Shown here: piece after piece, positions 1 through 8,792 of the stretch
Position numbering within the stretch: the first letter of the stretch is position 1
Layout of the letters: every line of letters starts with the position of its first letter
Origin: Nannocystis sp. RBIL2
GTDB taxonomy: Bacteria > Myxococcota_A > Polyangia > Nannocystales > Nannocystaceae
Length of the DNA: 64,000 nt
NCBI RefSeq assembly: GCF_026626745.1
Contig: NZ_JAPNJW010000001.1
Span: 4,634,001-4,698,000, forward strand
Reading direction: 5' to 3'
Made by a program: the position numbers and the translations under genes
Notes under the pieces: generated by a model
Databases searched by the model: none
Seen by the model: only the letters and a program-made list of their open reading frames with translations
What the model was told of the DNA's origin: nothing

Positions 1-483
1 GACCTGCGCGGCGAGCTCGACGAGGCCGGCACCAAGGCCCTGCCGGAGACGGCGGCCGCCAAGGAGAAGAAGGGCGTCGAGGCCGCGGTGGCCGGCTTCG
101 CCACCGGCGTGCTCGGCCTGCCCGAGCTGCCGAAAGCCGCGCTGGTCGAGGGCAAGACCATCGAGACGACCGAGCGCAAGGACGAGAACCTGCAGGGCCT
201 GGTGATCCCGGTCGACACCACCAGCAAGTTCACGCTGGTCAAGATCGACAGCTCCTCGGGCAAGCGGGTCGCCGAGGTCAAGTACGAGTCGGAGTCGTCC
301 GGGGCGGTCGAGCAGGGCAAGCAGATGATCACCCTCGACGTCGCCGCCGAGGGCACCGTCCTGTTCAACCTCGACGAACAGCTGCCCGTCCGCCGCACCT
401 CGTCGTCGACCACCAACATCTCCGCGGGGCAGATGGCGATCGAGATCGTCAACACCATCGACTCGGCCTTCACGCCCGCCTGA
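1..483 (+). CDS. C-terminal part of a hypothetical protein (5' end outside window)
   Basis: The reading frame is open from the first base and ends at TGA 481-483, so at least 160 residues are present and the true start lies upstream. The visible part is rich in Lys/Glu, then has beta-strand-like alternation ending with a VLFNLDEQLPVRR stretch and a short helix. This resembles the C-terminus of secreted DUF6263-like proteins, in which a G/D-x-LPVRR-type strand is common; that link is from memory and weak. No signal peptide can be judged and no catalytic motif is visible. A GTG at 88 could be read as a start, but codon use continues unchanged upstream of it. Confidence 0.6.
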   Translation, partial: DLRGELDEAGTKALPETAAAKEKKGVEAAVAGFATGVLGLPELPKAALVEGKTIETTERKDENLQGLVIPVDTTSKFTLVKIDSSSGKRVAEVKYESESSGAVEQGKQMITLDVAAEGTVLFNLDEQLPVRRTSSSTTNISAGQMAIEIVNTIDSAFTPA

Positions 484-545
484 GCGCAGCGGCCTCGACC
501 GGTCCCGCGAACGGCCGCGACAGTCGAGGCGCGTTTCCTCTCGCC

Positions 546-766
546 CGGGCTCGGCCTCCGCGAGCCCGCCTCGATTTTCGGAACTCGCCGGGCTCGTCAG
601 CCTCCGGGCTCGGCTTCCGCCTCGACCTTCAGAGCCCGCTTCGTCGGGCTCTTCAGCTTTCGCGCTCGCTCCCTGAGCCGACCGACCTCCGGGGCGCGCC
701 TCCCAGTTTCATCCTTCACTTCGGGGCTCACGAGCTCCGCCCTTCTTTCCGGGCTCGCCGAGCCCG
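546..766. repeat. Cluster of GGGCTCG palindromes between genes
   Basis: The 304-bp gap between the first gene and queC holds no gene I can support. It is filled with copies of GGGCTCG/CGAGCCC. Three form hairpins: 546-568 (CGGGCTCG, 7-nt loop, CGAGCCCG), 631-652 (AGAGCCCG, 6-nt loop, CGGGCTCT) and 750-766 (CGGGCTCG, 1-nt spacer, CGAGCCCG). One may terminate the upstream transcript, though no T-run follows. Confidence 0.6.
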
Positions 767-787
767 TCTTCAACCTCCGAGGTCGTC

Positions 788-1495
788 ATGACCGAGCCCA
801 TGCGCGCCGTCGTCCTCCTCAGCGGCGGCCTCGACTCGACCACAGTGCTCGCGCTCGCCGCAGCCGAGGGCCGCGAGACCTACGCTCTCAGCTTCCGCTA
901 CGGCCAGCGCCACGAGGTCGAGCTCGCCAGCGCCGCGCGCCAGGCGGCGCGCTTCGGCGCCCGCGCCCACGAGGTCGTCGACCTGGCCCACCTCGGCCGC
1001 CTGGTCGCCGCCGGCACCTCGCTGCTGCGGGCCAGCAGCGAAGCTGTCCCCAAGGACAGCACTACGGGTGAAGGAGAGATCCCCAGCACCTACGTGCCCG
1101 CGCGCAACACCCTGTTCCTCGCCTACGCGCTCGGCTGGGCCGAGGTCCTCGGCGCCGGCGAGATCTGGGTCGGCGTCAACGCAGTCGACTACTCCGGCTA
1201 CCCCGACTGCCGCCCGCAGTTCCTGGCGGCGTTCGAGCGCCTGGCCGCCGAGGCCACCCGCGCCGGGGTCGAGGGCAAGCCGCTGCACGTGCGCGCGCCG
1301 CTGATCAGCTGGTCGAAGGGACAGATCGTCCAGGCCGGCCTGGCCGCCGGCGTCGACTACGCCGACACCGTGTCCTGCTACGACCCCGTCGTGGCCGACG
1401 ATCGCCCCCGCGCCTGCGGCCGCTGCGACAGCTGCCGCCTGCGCCGCGACGGCTTCGCCGCCGCCGGCGTGCCCGACCCGACCCGCTACGTGTGA
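788..1495 (+). CDS. queC: 7-cyano-7-deazaguanine synthase QueC
   Basis: Converts 7-carboxy-7-deazaguanine to preQ0 with ATP and ammonia in queuosine biosynthesis; cytoplasmic. The 235-residue protein has the N-type ATP pyrophosphatase motif SGGLDS at residues 12-17, the conserved TYVPARN segment, and the C-terminal zinc cluster C197, C210, C213, C216 (SCYDP then ACGRCDSCRLR). Length matches the family. ATG 788 is listed, but ATG 800 gives the usual family start MRAVVLLSGG and is equally possible; neither has a strong Shine-Dalgarno sequence. Residues around 86-92 (EAVPKDS) are encoded by a palindromic repeat, GCTGTCC-ccaa-GGACAGC at 1043-1060, sitting in a variable loop. No other queuosine gene is nearby. 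Confidence 0.95.
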   Translation: MTEPMRAVVLLSGGLDSTTVLALAAAEGRETYALSFRYGQRHEVELASAARQAARFGARAHEVVDLAHLGRLVAAGTSLLRASSEAVPKDSTTGEGEIPSTYVPARNTLFLAYALGWAEVLGAGEIWVGVNAVDYSGYPDCRPQFLAAFERLAAEATRAGVEGKPLHVRAPLISWSKGQIVQAGLAAGVDYADTVSCYDPVVADDRPRACGRCDSCRLRRDGFAAAGVPDPTRYV

Positions 1496-1506
1496 ATCAC
1501 ATGTTT

Positions 1507-1538
1507 GAAGGGACAGGTCCTCTGGCACCTGTCCCTTC
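1507..1538 (+). terminator. 12-bp hairpin behind queC (also a dispersed repeat copy)
   Basis: GAAGGGACAGGT 1507-1518 pairs perfectly with ACCTGTCCCTTC 1527-1538 around an 8-nt loop, 11 bases after the queC stop. It is well placed as a terminator but lacks a T-run. It is also one of the larger members of the GGGACA/TGTCCC palindrome family found across the window. The rest of 1496-1820 shows no gene. Confidence 0.5.
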
Positions 1539-1784
1539 GTCCATTATAGCGAGCGCGGGCCGGTCGCAAGCTTCGCAGATCGTCGCACGCCCGTCCCCGC
1601 ATGGACGACGCGGGCGCAGCAGGATGCCCAACGCGCCGTACCGGGTCGCGACGGCCTCGGCGCCGAGGTCGAGGGTCGCATCGCGACAGCTCGGCTCGCC
1701 CCTGTCCGCCCCGACAGGGTTACTCGGCGCGCGGCGGCCAGCCTGACTGCGCCGACAGCTTCTTCCCCGGCACGCGCACGCGCC

Positions 1785-1806
1785 CGTCTGTCTCTTCGGA
1801 CAGACG
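1785..1806 (-). terminator. 8-bp hairpin downstream of the zinc-ribbon gene
   Basis: CGTCTGTC 1785-1792 and GACAGACG 1799-1806 form a hairpin with a 6-nt loop, 14 bases beyond the stop of the leftward gene at 1821. It may act as a terminator. It is another TGTC/GACA palindrome, so it could instead be a dispersed repeat. No poly-T on the minus strand. Confidence 0.35.
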
Positions 1807-1820
1807 AGCGCGGCTCGCGT

Positions 1821-2633
1821 TCAGAACTCGCGCACGCCGGGGATGACGTCCTCGGCGGGCTTCGGCTTGCTGTTGTCGTCGTCCTTCTTCGACTCGAAGG
1901 TGTTGTGGTCTTCGGGGAAGTGGCCCGACCAGTAGAGCAGGCGGCCGCAGGACTCGCAGGCGGGGATCTCCCGGCCCTTGAGCAGCCGGGTGTACATGAT
2001 GTGCGGGATGACCATCTTGCAGGCGGTGCAGCGCTCGCGGTGGGCGGCGACGAACGCCACGCCGCCGAGCCGCTTGCGGATCCGCTCGTAGGACGCGAGC
2101 GTCTCGCGGTCGATGTCCTTGACCAGGCGGGCGCGGACCTTCTTGGCCTTGTCGATCGACTCGTTCAGGCGGCCCTGCTCCTCGCCGAGCTTGGCCTTCT
2201 CGGCCTCTGCGGTCTGGCGCAACGCCTGCAGCGCCGTGTCCATCTTGGCGATCTGCGCCTCGGTCTTGTTGACCGCCTCCTGCAGCTTGCCGATCTCGCC
2301 CGTCCGGGTCTGGACCATGCGACGGGTGGTCTCGAGCTCGCGCTGCTGCGCGTTGAGCTCGCGGGCGGTCTTGATCGCGCCCAGCTTGGCCTTGCTGCTG
2401 CGGATCTGGTCCTCCTCGTCGTGGAGCTGCATCTCCTGCCGCTGCTGGAACGACCGCGTGTCGTCGAGCTTGTTGCGCTCGGCCGAGAGCATCTGCTCGA
2501 GCTTGTGCAGGTCGGTGTCGAGGGTGGTGATCCGGCTGGGGATCTCCCTCAAGCGCCGCTCCATCAGGGTGAGGCGACGGTCCTGTCGCTGGAGCGTACG
2601 AAGGGCGGGGATTTGCGGGTGGATATCTGTCAT
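1821..2633 (-). CDS. C4 zinc-ribbon coiled-coil protein (DUF164/CT398-like)
   Basis: 270 residues. The first roughly 180 are a long charged coiled coil, followed by a treble-clef/zinc-ribbon with CTAC (C202, C205) and CESC (C226, C229). This layout is that of the DUF164/zf-RING_7 family (e.g. chlamydial CT398), proposed to interact with secretion or sigma-54-related partners; the biochemical function is not settled. A longer frame to 2657 would run into the tRNA, so ATG 2633 was chosen (MTDIHPQIPAL); no clear ribosome site precedes it. The acidic Lys/Asp-rich tail is unusual but plausible. Confidence 0.85.
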   Translation of the reverse strand: MTDIHPQIPALRTLQRQDRRLTLMERRLREIPSRITTLDTDLHKLEQMLSAERNKLDDTRSFQQRQEMQLHDEEDQIRSSKAKLGAIKTARELNAQQRELETTRRMVQTRTGEIGKLQEAVNKTEAQIAKMDTALQALRQTAEAEKAKLGEEQGRLNESIDKAKKVRARLVKDIDRETLASYERIRKRLGGVAFVAAHRERCTACKMVIPHIMYTRLLKGREIPACESCGRLLYWSGHFPEDHNTFESKKDDDNSKPKPAEDVIPGVREF

Positions 2634-2644
2634 GGGGACGCCTG

Positions 2645-2722
<78 letters not shown>

Positions 2723-2889
2723 GTGCGACGCTGGGGGATCGTCATGTCCAGAGTAGGTAACGGAGGGCGGGGACGTCAAACTCGGCGGCGTCGCGCAAAC
2801 GCCGCAGGCGCGCCTTCCGCTGCCTGCGACGACGGCCTCGGGGGCCCGCGCTGGGGCTACTCGGTGCATCGTGCTAGTGTGCGCGACCC

Positions 2890-4362
2890 GTGGCCACAGA
2901 CGCCAGCGAACTCAGCAAGGGCGGCCTTTCTCTCGGCTTTGCCAAGCTCTTCTTTTTGCTCGCCGGCTACGCCGTCTCGATCGCCCTCACCCGCCTCGTG
3001 CCTCCAGGCACGTTCGGTGATTACACGGTCGTAAGCCAGATCATCGCCATTCCCAACATGGTGCTGATCCAGACGCTGCTGTTCGCGGTCAGTCGTCCGA
3101 TGTCGGCCGAGTACGACGCCGGCCTGCCGTCCTACGACGACCTGCGTCGGCGCGGCTTCCGCCTCGCCGGCCTGCTCGGCGGCCTCGTCGCCGTGGTCTT
3201 CATCCTCGGCGCCGACCCGCTAGCGACCTACGCGCTCAAGGATCCGTCGCTGGCCGGCGCGCTGCGGGTGGTCGGCATCATCCCGCTGATCTACGCCGCC
3301 TACGCGGTCAACGTCGGCACGCTCAACGCCGTCCGCAAGTTCCAGTTCCAGGCCGGCCTCGACATCTTCATGGCGATGACGAAGACGACGCTGATCATCG
3401 GCGCCGCGGCCATGGGCTTCGGGCTGGCCGAGATCCTCGGCGGCTTCACCTTCGCGTCGCTGATGGCGCTCGGCCTGTCGATCCTGTTCGTCAGCCGTTG
3501 TCGGCCGCGCACCGCCGGGAGCGGCAACGGCCCGTTGCCGGCGATGGCCGAGTTCACCGGCCTCTTGTTGGTGTTCACCGCCGGCGTCAACCTGCTGCAG
3601 GCGCTCGACCTGGTGCTGCTCAAGCAGTTCGCCGCCTCGCAGGCGCAAAAGGACGCTGTCGGCTTCTACTCGAGCGCCAACCTGGTCGCGCGCGTGCCCT
3701 ACAGCATGATGAACGCGGTCAGCCTGGTGATGTTCCCGCTCATCGCTACGATGCACGCGCAGAGCGACCGCTCGCAGGTCCAGCGCTACGTCACGGCGAC
3801 GGCCAAGGTCAGCGTGTTCCTGCTGTGCTTCATGAGCAGCGTCGGCGCCGGCGCGGCGGCGGAGGTCCAGCGGCTGCTGTTCCCGGCCGCTTACGGCGAG
3901 GCCGCCGGCGAGCTGCGGCTCCTGGTGTGGGGCATGTCGGGCTACTCGCTCACCGTCACCGCGGCGTGGATCTTCAACAGCACCCGCCGCTCGCAGCTGG
4001 CGCTGCTGCTGATCGCGGTGCCGCTGGTGGTCGTCGGCGCGGCCGGCTTCGTGCTGGTCCCGCAGAGCTTCACCTCCGGCGCGGCCACGGCGGTGGCGAT
4101 CGGCGGGGCCGCCGGCGCGGTCGCCAGCCTGATCGCGCTGGCCCGCAGCCTCGGCGCCGCCCTGTCGCCGGTCTACCTGCTCAAGCTGCTGGCCGCGGTC
4201 GCCCTGGTCGAGGCCGCCTCGCGCGCGTTCGCCCCGACCAGCAAGCTCCTCATCATCGTCAAGCTGGCGCTGCTCGCCGCGGTCTTCCTCGGCACCGCCG
4301 CAGTCACTCGCGCCGTCACGCCGGCCGAGCTCCGCGAGCTCCGCAAGAAGCGTGCTCCTTAG
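2890..4362 (+). CDS. Polysaccharide flippase (Wzx/MurJ-like, MOP superfamily)
   Basis: A 490-residue, strongly hydrophobic protein with about 12-14 predicted membrane segments and few long loops. It is typical of O-antigen/exopolysaccharide flippases that move lipid-linked sugar units across the inner membrane. It begins with a GTG and a short polar N-terminus (MATDASELSKGG) before the first helix. The N-terminal helix pattern (ALTRLVPPGTFGDYTVVSQ) is characteristic of polysaccharide-synthesis transporters. The stop is 3 bases before the start of the glycosyltransferase gene, so the two are cotranscribed. Substrate cannot be told. Confidence 0.85.
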   Translation: MATDASELSKGGLSLGFAKLFFLLAGYAVSIALTRLVPPGTFGDYTVVSQIIAIPNMVLIQTLLFAVSRPMSAEYDAGLPSYDDLRRRGFRLAGLLGGLVAVVFILGADPLATYALKDPSLAGALRVVGIIPLIYAAYAVNVGTLNAVRKFQFQAGLDIFMAMTKTTLIIGAAAMGFGLAEILGGFTFASLMALGLSILFVSRCRPRTAGSGNGPLPAMAEFTGLLLVFTAGVNLLQALDLVLLKQFAASQAQKDAVGFYSSANLVARVPYSMMNAVSLVMFPLIATMHAQSDRSQVQRYVTATAKVSVFLLCFMSSVGAGAAAEVQRLLFPAAYGEAAGELRLLVWGMSGYSLTVTAAWIFNSTRRSQLALLLIAVPLVVVGAAGFVLVPQSFTSGAATAVAIGGAAGAVASLIALARSLGAALSPVYLLKLLAAVALVEAASRAFAPTSKLLIIVKLALLAAVFLGTAAVTRAVTPAELRELRKKRAP

Positions 4363-4365
4363 GAC

Positions 4366-5469
4366 ATGTCCCAAAGACCCTGGCTCATCATCTCCAAGCC
4401 GCTGCGGCCGCCGTTCCGCGACGGCAGCACCGTGCTGCTGCGCGACCTGGTGCAGCACATGCCGGAGAGCCGGTCCCTGGCCTACCTCGGCGACCCGGCG
4501 GCGCCGCTGCGGCCCGCCGGCGACCGGGTGATCGGCGCGCCGCCGGCCGGCTACGCGCCGACGATGACCGACAAGCTGCGGGCGCTGGCCGCCATGCTGC
4601 GCCACCCTGGCATGCCGGTCCACCTGTCCTTCACGCCAGGCAAGGCCACGGCCACGGTCGTGTCGCTGCTGCGCCGGCTGCAGCCGCGGCGACTGTTCGT
4701 GCAGAGCTTGATGTCGTCGCACGGGGCCGAGGCCTGGACCCCCCTGCTGCGCCCGCTCGACGCGGTGGTCGCCCTGTCCCACGGGACAGCCCGGCGCCTG
4801 CGCGACGCCGGCGTGCCCGAGAGCAAGATCGCCACCATCCGTCCGGCGGTCGCGGCCACCGCCGCCGATCACCCGAGCGAGGTCGCCGGGCGCAAGCGCC
4901 TCCTGTACGCCGGCGACCTGGACGGGGAGATCGCCGCCCGCCTGGTCGCGCTCGCCCGCGCCACCGCCCCGAGCGGGTGGTCGCTGACGATCGCCTGCCG
5001 GCCCAAGGCCGAGGGCGACGCCGAGGCGCGCGCCGGTCTGCAGCGAGATCTCGCCGGCGACCTCGCCTCCGGCCGGGTCGAGCTGCTGGCCGAGGTCGCC
5101 GACATGGACGCGCTGTACCGCCGCAGCGCGCTGCAACTGTTCGCCGCCACGCACACGCGCAAGAAGGTCGACCTGCCGCTGGCGCTGCTCGAGGGCCTGG
5201 CGCGCGGGGTCCCGGCCGCGATCGTCGACGTCTCGCCGGCCGCCGAGCTGCTGCACGTCGGCCACGACGCCGGTCTGCGCGCCGGTCTGGCCGCCCCCGC
5301 CGAGCCCGACGCGTTCGCCCGCGCGATCGCCGAGGTCGTGCACGGCGACACCGTCGCCTCCTGGTCCGAACACGCGGCCGCCCTGGCCGCCCGCGAGTTC
5401 TCGCTGACTCAGATGGCCGGCCGCTACGACGCGCTCTACAGCGACCTCGAGAGCAAGCGCCGGAAGTGA
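4366..5469 (+). CDS. Glycosyltransferase, GT-B fold (family 4-like)
   Basis: 367 residues. An N-terminal Rossmann half has a VVALSHGTARRLRDAG acceptor-side motif. The C-terminal half has the nucleotide-sugar region (LLYAGDLDG near residue 180) and the signature LPLALLEGLARGVPA near 270, matching the E-x7-E-like region of GT4 enzymes. It probably adds a sugar on the cytoplasmic face to the lipid-linked glycan exported by the flippase immediately upstream; the two genes are 3 bp apart. No TM segments. The ATG lies inside a GGACATGTCC repeat copy (4362-4371), an odd start context. Donor and acceptor unknown. Confidence 0.85.
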   Translation: MSQRPWLIISKPLRPPFRDGSTVLLRDLVQHMPESRSLAYLGDPAAPLRPAGDRVIGAPPAGYAPTMTDKLRALAAMLRHPGMPVHLSFTPGKATATVVSLLRRLQPRRLFVQSLMSSHGAEAWTPLLRPLDAVVALSHGTARRLRDAGVPESKIATIRPAVAATAADHPSEVAGRKRLLYAGDLDGEIAARLVALARATAPSGWSLTIACRPKAEGDAEARAGLQRDLAGDLASGRVELLAEVADMDALYRRSALQLFAATHTRKKVDLPLALLEGLARGVPAAIVDVSPAAELLHVGHDAGLRAGLAAPAEPDAFARAIAEVVHGDTVASWSEHAAALAAREFSLTQMAGRYDALYSDLESKRRK

Positions 5470-5741
5470 CCCGTCCGCAAGGGCAGGTGCATTCGTACCT
5501 GTCGGGAGGGCCAGTCACATGTCTCTCGGGACATCCGGTCTCAGCTCTTCCGCCGCCGCCCGGTAGCGGCGCAGGTGCTCGAGCGCCGGCGCGAGCAAGG
5601 CCCACCGGGCCGCCCCGCGCTTCGACCGCGAAGTGACCCGGACGCGTCGAGCCGGCTGACGAACTGCAACTTCGGACAGGTCCTTCGGACCATGCCCGGG
5701 CGGACATGTCCCTGCGAACATGTCCTTTCCATCCAAAAAAA
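5470..5741. other. Intergenic stretch with several palindrome copies
   Basis: No gene is supported here. Several TGTCC/GGACA elements occur, including ACATGTC-tctc-GGGACAT near 5517-5533 and a run of GGACAGGTCC / GGACATGTCC / AACATGTCC at about 5675-5727. A minus-strand frame at 5515-5640 has coding-like composition (Ala/Arg/Glu-rich helix) and could be a gene remnant; this is speculative. Confidence 0.4.
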
Positions 5742-5748
5742 GCGGGAG
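5735..5748 (-). terminator. Poly-U tract ending the rnpB transcript
   Basis: On the minus strand the 3' side of the RNase P P1 helix (CTCCCGC) is followed directly by seven T residues (plus-strand A run 5735-5741). The P1 stem itself therefore appears to serve as the intrinsic terminator hairpin. Confidence 0.6.
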
Positions 5749-6150
5749 GAGGAGCGGACGAGCGGGGTCGTAAGCCGGGTTTTGTCCCTGGGTTCGTCGC
5801 CTCCCCCAGGTGGCGGTCATTCTTCTACGCGGCACTACCCGGGACGGGACGGGCAGCCCCTGGTGACTTCCTTGCGGAGAGCCACCGTGTCCCTGTTTGG
5901 CCTTGCTCCGGGTGGGGTTTACCGTGCGGTCCCTGTCGCCAGGTCCCCGGTGCGCTCTTACCGCACCTTTTCACCCTTACCCGCGCGGACGCGGGCGGTC
6001 TGATTCTCTGTGGCACTTTCCTTCGGGTCGCCCCGACTGGCCTGCGCCAGCACCCTGCCCTGCGGAGCCCGGACTTTCCTCGAGTGCTCTCGCCCGTGAG
6101 GGCTACTCACCCGCGAACGCCTTGTCCCCCTCGGCCGCTCCTTCTCCCGC
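5742..6150 (-). ncRNA. rnpB: RNase P RNA, bacterial class A
   Basis: About 409 nt. The conserved core is visible on the minus strand: GAGGAAAGTCCGGGCTCC followed by GCAGGGTGCTGG in the 5' part, CCACAGAGAATCAGACC, GGTAAGGGTGAAA, GGTGCGGTAAGAGCGCACC, ACGGTAAACCCCACCCGGAG, and AAACCCGGCTTACGACC near the 3' end. The ends were set by pairing of a long P1 helix (GCGGGAGAAGGAGCGG with its complement at 5742-5758). The RNA is the catalytic subunit that matures tRNA 5' ends. Exact termini are uncertain by several bases. Confidence 0.95.
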
Positions 6151-6218
6151 GGGCGGTGTAGCACGCGGGCGACCTGCGGCCAAGCGCCGGGCCGAGCGGG
6201 GGCGCGGCGCGGCCCGCG

Positions 6219-7037
6219 TCAGGGCAGCGACGGCAGCGTATCGGTCGCCGTCTTGCTGAGCTGACGGACCGCGTGACGCTCGTCGTGGTCGTTGCAGGCG
6301 AGCACCACCACCACTGTGATGTTGTCGTCGCCGCCGCGCTCGAGCGCCAGCTCGGTACAGACCTGCGGCAGCTCCGAGTACAGGTTGTCGCGGGCCAGCG
6401 CCGCCAGCTCGTCGAGCGACACGTAGTTGGCGAAGCCGTCCGAACACAGCAGGTACACGTCGCCGAGGTTGACGTTGACCGGCACGATGTCGGCCTCGAC
6501 CAGCCGCTCGAACCCGACCGAGCGGGTGATGATGTGCTTGAGGTCGGACTCCTGCGCCTCTTCCTCGGTGATGAGGCCGGCGAGCACCTGCTCGTTGAGC
6601 CAGGAGTGGTCGGTGGTCAGCTGACAGGCCATCGCCGAGCGCAGCAGGTACGCGCGGCTGTCCCCGACGTGGACCACGTAGCCGCGGTCGCCGTGGAACA
6701 GGATCCCCGTCAGCGTGGTTCCCATCCCGTGCAGCGAGCGGTCCTGCTGGGCTTGATCGTAGATCCGCGCGCTCGCCTCGCTCGCCGAGGCTTGCAAGAT
6801 CTCCGCGATCGCCTCCGACCACGCCTGTTGCGGCATGCCATGCAAGCGCGCCATCCCGCGGCGCACGACCTTGTTCACGACGTCGGCGCACATGGCACTG
6901 GCATGGGCTCCGCCGGCGTGGCCACCCATGCCGTCGGCGACGAGGTACAGCCCGAGCGAGCTGTCGACGAGGAAGCTGTCCTCGTTCGCCATGCGGACGC
7001 GGCCGACGTCGGTGGATGCCCACGCGATCAAGCGCAC
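6219..7037 (-). CDS. PP2C-type (PPM) Ser/Thr protein phosphatase
   Basis: Dephosphorylates Ser/Thr-phosphorylated proteins with two metal ions; cytoplasmic. Motifs in order: RMANEDSF (metal Asp of motif 1), VADGMGGHAGG, GDSRAYLL, ITRSVG, CSDGFANYV, and C-terminal GGDDNITVVVV. From a GTG at 7037 (MRLIAWASTDVGRVR) the protein is 272 residues, matching the short stand-alone bacterial PppA/Stp class. The frame stays open to 7124 but the extra 29 residues are low-complexity, so GTG 7037 is preferred although no good ribosome site is seen. It probably counteracts the many Ser/Thr kinases typical of this genome. Confidence 0.9.
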   Translation of the reverse strand: MRLIAWASTDVGRVRMANEDSFLVDSSLGLYLVADGMGGHAGGAHASAMCADVVNKVVRRGMARLHGMPQQAWSEAIAEILQASASEASARIYDQAQQDRSLHGMGTTLTGILFHGDRGYVVHVGDSRAYLLRSAMACQLTTDHSWLNEQVLAGLITEEEAQESDLKHIITRSVGFERLVEADIVPVNVNLGDVYLLCSDGFANYVSLDELAALARDNLYSELPQVCTELALERGGDDNITVVVVLACNDHDERHAVRQLSKTATDTLPSLP

Positions 7038-7239
7038 AACCTGGACGATACCACGTGCGGCTGCGAATCGAGACCCATCTCGCGCGGCCTTCGTGCGGGC
7101 GAGACGGGCCGCCGGTGCAGACACAGGGGCGCTGCGAGCGCGTGAGTAAACCGACGGCTCCGGGCCGCGTCGGCGGGCGGCGCGGCGGCGGAGCCGGTCT
7201 TTGAGGCCAGGTGGGTCTGTGGGCGCCTGGGCGCCCGAA

Positions 7240-8790
7240 TCACACGCGGAAGGCCGCCGGCTCGTCGGACATGGAGATCTCCGCGCCGTCGAAGCGGATC
7301 CGCTTGGGCTTGTCGTCGAGGACCGTGAGGATGGAGACCGGGCGCCGCCAGATCCGCTCGACGTTGCGGAGGGTGTCGCGGGCGTAATCCATCTTCAGGT
7401 CGACGCCCTCGTGGCGGTGGCCGAGCAGCAGCTCGCTGCGGTTGAGGTAGTTGGCGTCGACGACGTAGATGAACGGCTGGCCGAAGTTCGACAGCTGCTG
7501 GAGGATCTGCTGCTTGATCTTGCTGAACTCGCGGCCTTCGATCTCGAGCCGACCGGTGCGGCGGTTCTCCTTGTAGGTGAAGAATTTCTGCTCGCGGCAG
7601 AAGTCTTCGGTGAAGAACTCGTCGAGGAAGGTGACGTCGTTGTGCATGCGTCGGACCTCGTAGAGCTTCTGGCGCCCGAGGCCGAGCTTCTTGTCCCACG
7701 CCGCGCGCTGCGACAGCGAGGTGCACTCGTCGTACTCCTTGCCGAAGCGGCCGGTGTTCCAGCGGTCTTCGATGTGGCGGTAGAGCTCGACGCCGAGCTT
7801 GTACGGGTTCAGCTGGCCGGGGCCCATCGCGGTCACGCCGCTGGCGGCGTCGGCGTAGTCGATGAGCTCGTCGTCGCGCAGCGCCCGGGTCGTCATGATG
7901 CGCGAGTGCCAGTACGTGGCCCAGCCCTCGTTCATGATCTTCGTCTGCATCTGCGGCAGGAAGTAGTAGGCCTCCTCGCGGATGATGCCGAGCACGTCGG
8001 CCTCCCACGCCTCGAGCGGCGCGTACTGCATGAGGAAGCCGAGCACGTCGCGCTCGGGGTGGGGCGGGTTCTTGCGCTTCTGGGCCTCGTCGGCCTGCTT
8101 CTTCTTGGCCTTCTGCGCGGCCAGCAGCTCGGGCGGGTTGATGTAGCCCTCGAGGTAGCTGCGGGTGTTGTGGAGGCGGCCGGGCTCGGGGCCGTTCGCC
8201 TCGCCGGTGGCCGCGGCTTCGGGGGCGGCGGGCTCGGCGGCGCGGCGGCTCTCCTTGCGGCGGAACGGCAGCCACGGGTCGATGAGGTTGTCGACGGACA
8301 GGCAGGTGTCGACGAAGGTCTCGACGTTGGACACGCCCTGGCGGTCCATGTAGCGGCGCACGCGGGAGGCGTTGTTGGCCATCCCGTCGATCATGCGGCG
8401 GTCGGTGTGCGAGAAGAAGTAGTTGTTCTTGAAGAAGTCGCAGTGGCCGTAGACGTGGGCCATCACCAGCTTCTGGTCGACGAACGAGTTGCCCTCGAGC
8501 AGGTACGCGTAGCAGGGGTTGGTGTTGATCACGAGCTCGTAGATCTTCGAGAGCCCGTACGTGTGGCTCTTGAGCATGTGGTCGTACTCCATGCCGAAGC
8601 GCCAGTGGGGGTAACGGACCGGGAAGCCGCCGTACGCCGCGATCTCGCACATGTGGCGGTAGTCGATGGTCTCGAACACGACCGGGAAGGTGTCGAGGCC
8701 GAACTCGTCGGCGTACGACTTGATCTCCTCTTGCAGGTCGCGGAGCGCGGGCGGCAGCTGGCTGGAGGGGCTGTAGAGCGACTTCGACAC
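7240..8790 (-). CDS. SpoVR family protein (YcgB-like)
   Basis: 516 residues starting at GTG 8790 (SKSLYSPSSQLPPALRDLQ). The frame is open far upstream, but that part overlaps the preceding gene in another frame. Conserved SpoVR features include YPHWRFGMEYD, YELVINTNPCYAYLLEGNS, MAHVYGHCDFFKNN, INPPELLAAQKAKKK, IIREEAYYFLPQMQTKIMNEGWA and a C-terminal domain ending near FDGAEISMSDEPAAFRV. It starts 2 bases after the stop of the DUF444 gene, so the two are cotranscribed. In enterobacteria and Bacillus this family is linked to stationary-phase or spore programmes, acting with PrkA and the DUF444 protein; molecular function is unclear. Confidence 0.93.
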   Translation of the reverse strand: MSKSLYSPSSQLPPALRDLQEEIKSYADEFGLDTFPVVFETIDYRHMCEIAAYGGFPVRYPHWRFGMEYDHMLKSHTYGLSKIYELVINTNPCYAYLLEGNSFVDQKLVMAHVYGHCDFFKNNYFFSHTDRRMIDGMANNASRVRRYMDRQGVSNVETFVDTCLSVDNLIDPWLPFRRKESRRAAEPAAPEAAATGEANGPEPGRLHNTRSYLEGYINPPELLAAQKAKKKQADEAQKRKNPPHPERDVLGFLMQYAPLEAWEADVLGIIREEAYYFLPQMQTKIMNEGWATYWHSRIMTTRALRDDELIDYADAASGVTAMGPGQLNPYKLGVELYRHIEDRWNTGRFGKEYDECTSLSQRAAWDKKLGLGRQKLYEVRRMHNDVTFLDEFFTEDFCREQKFFTYKENRRTGRLEIEGREFSKIKQQILQQLSNFGQPFIYVVDANYLNRSELLLGHRHEGVDLKMDYARDTLRNVERIWRRPVSILTVLDDKPKRIRFDGAEISMSDEPAAFRV

Positions 8791-8792
8791 GG

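Noticed and set aside
3220..5373. 717-codon minus-strand open frame over the flippase and glycosyltransferase genes
   Set aside because: Arg/Gly/Ala/Asp-rich low-complexity shadow of two well-supported plus-strand genes, a common effect of high GC3.
5515..5835. 106-codon minus-strand ORF
   Set aside because: Its N-terminal half lies within the rnpB RNA; only a short stretch has coding-like composition, so it is not called as a gene.
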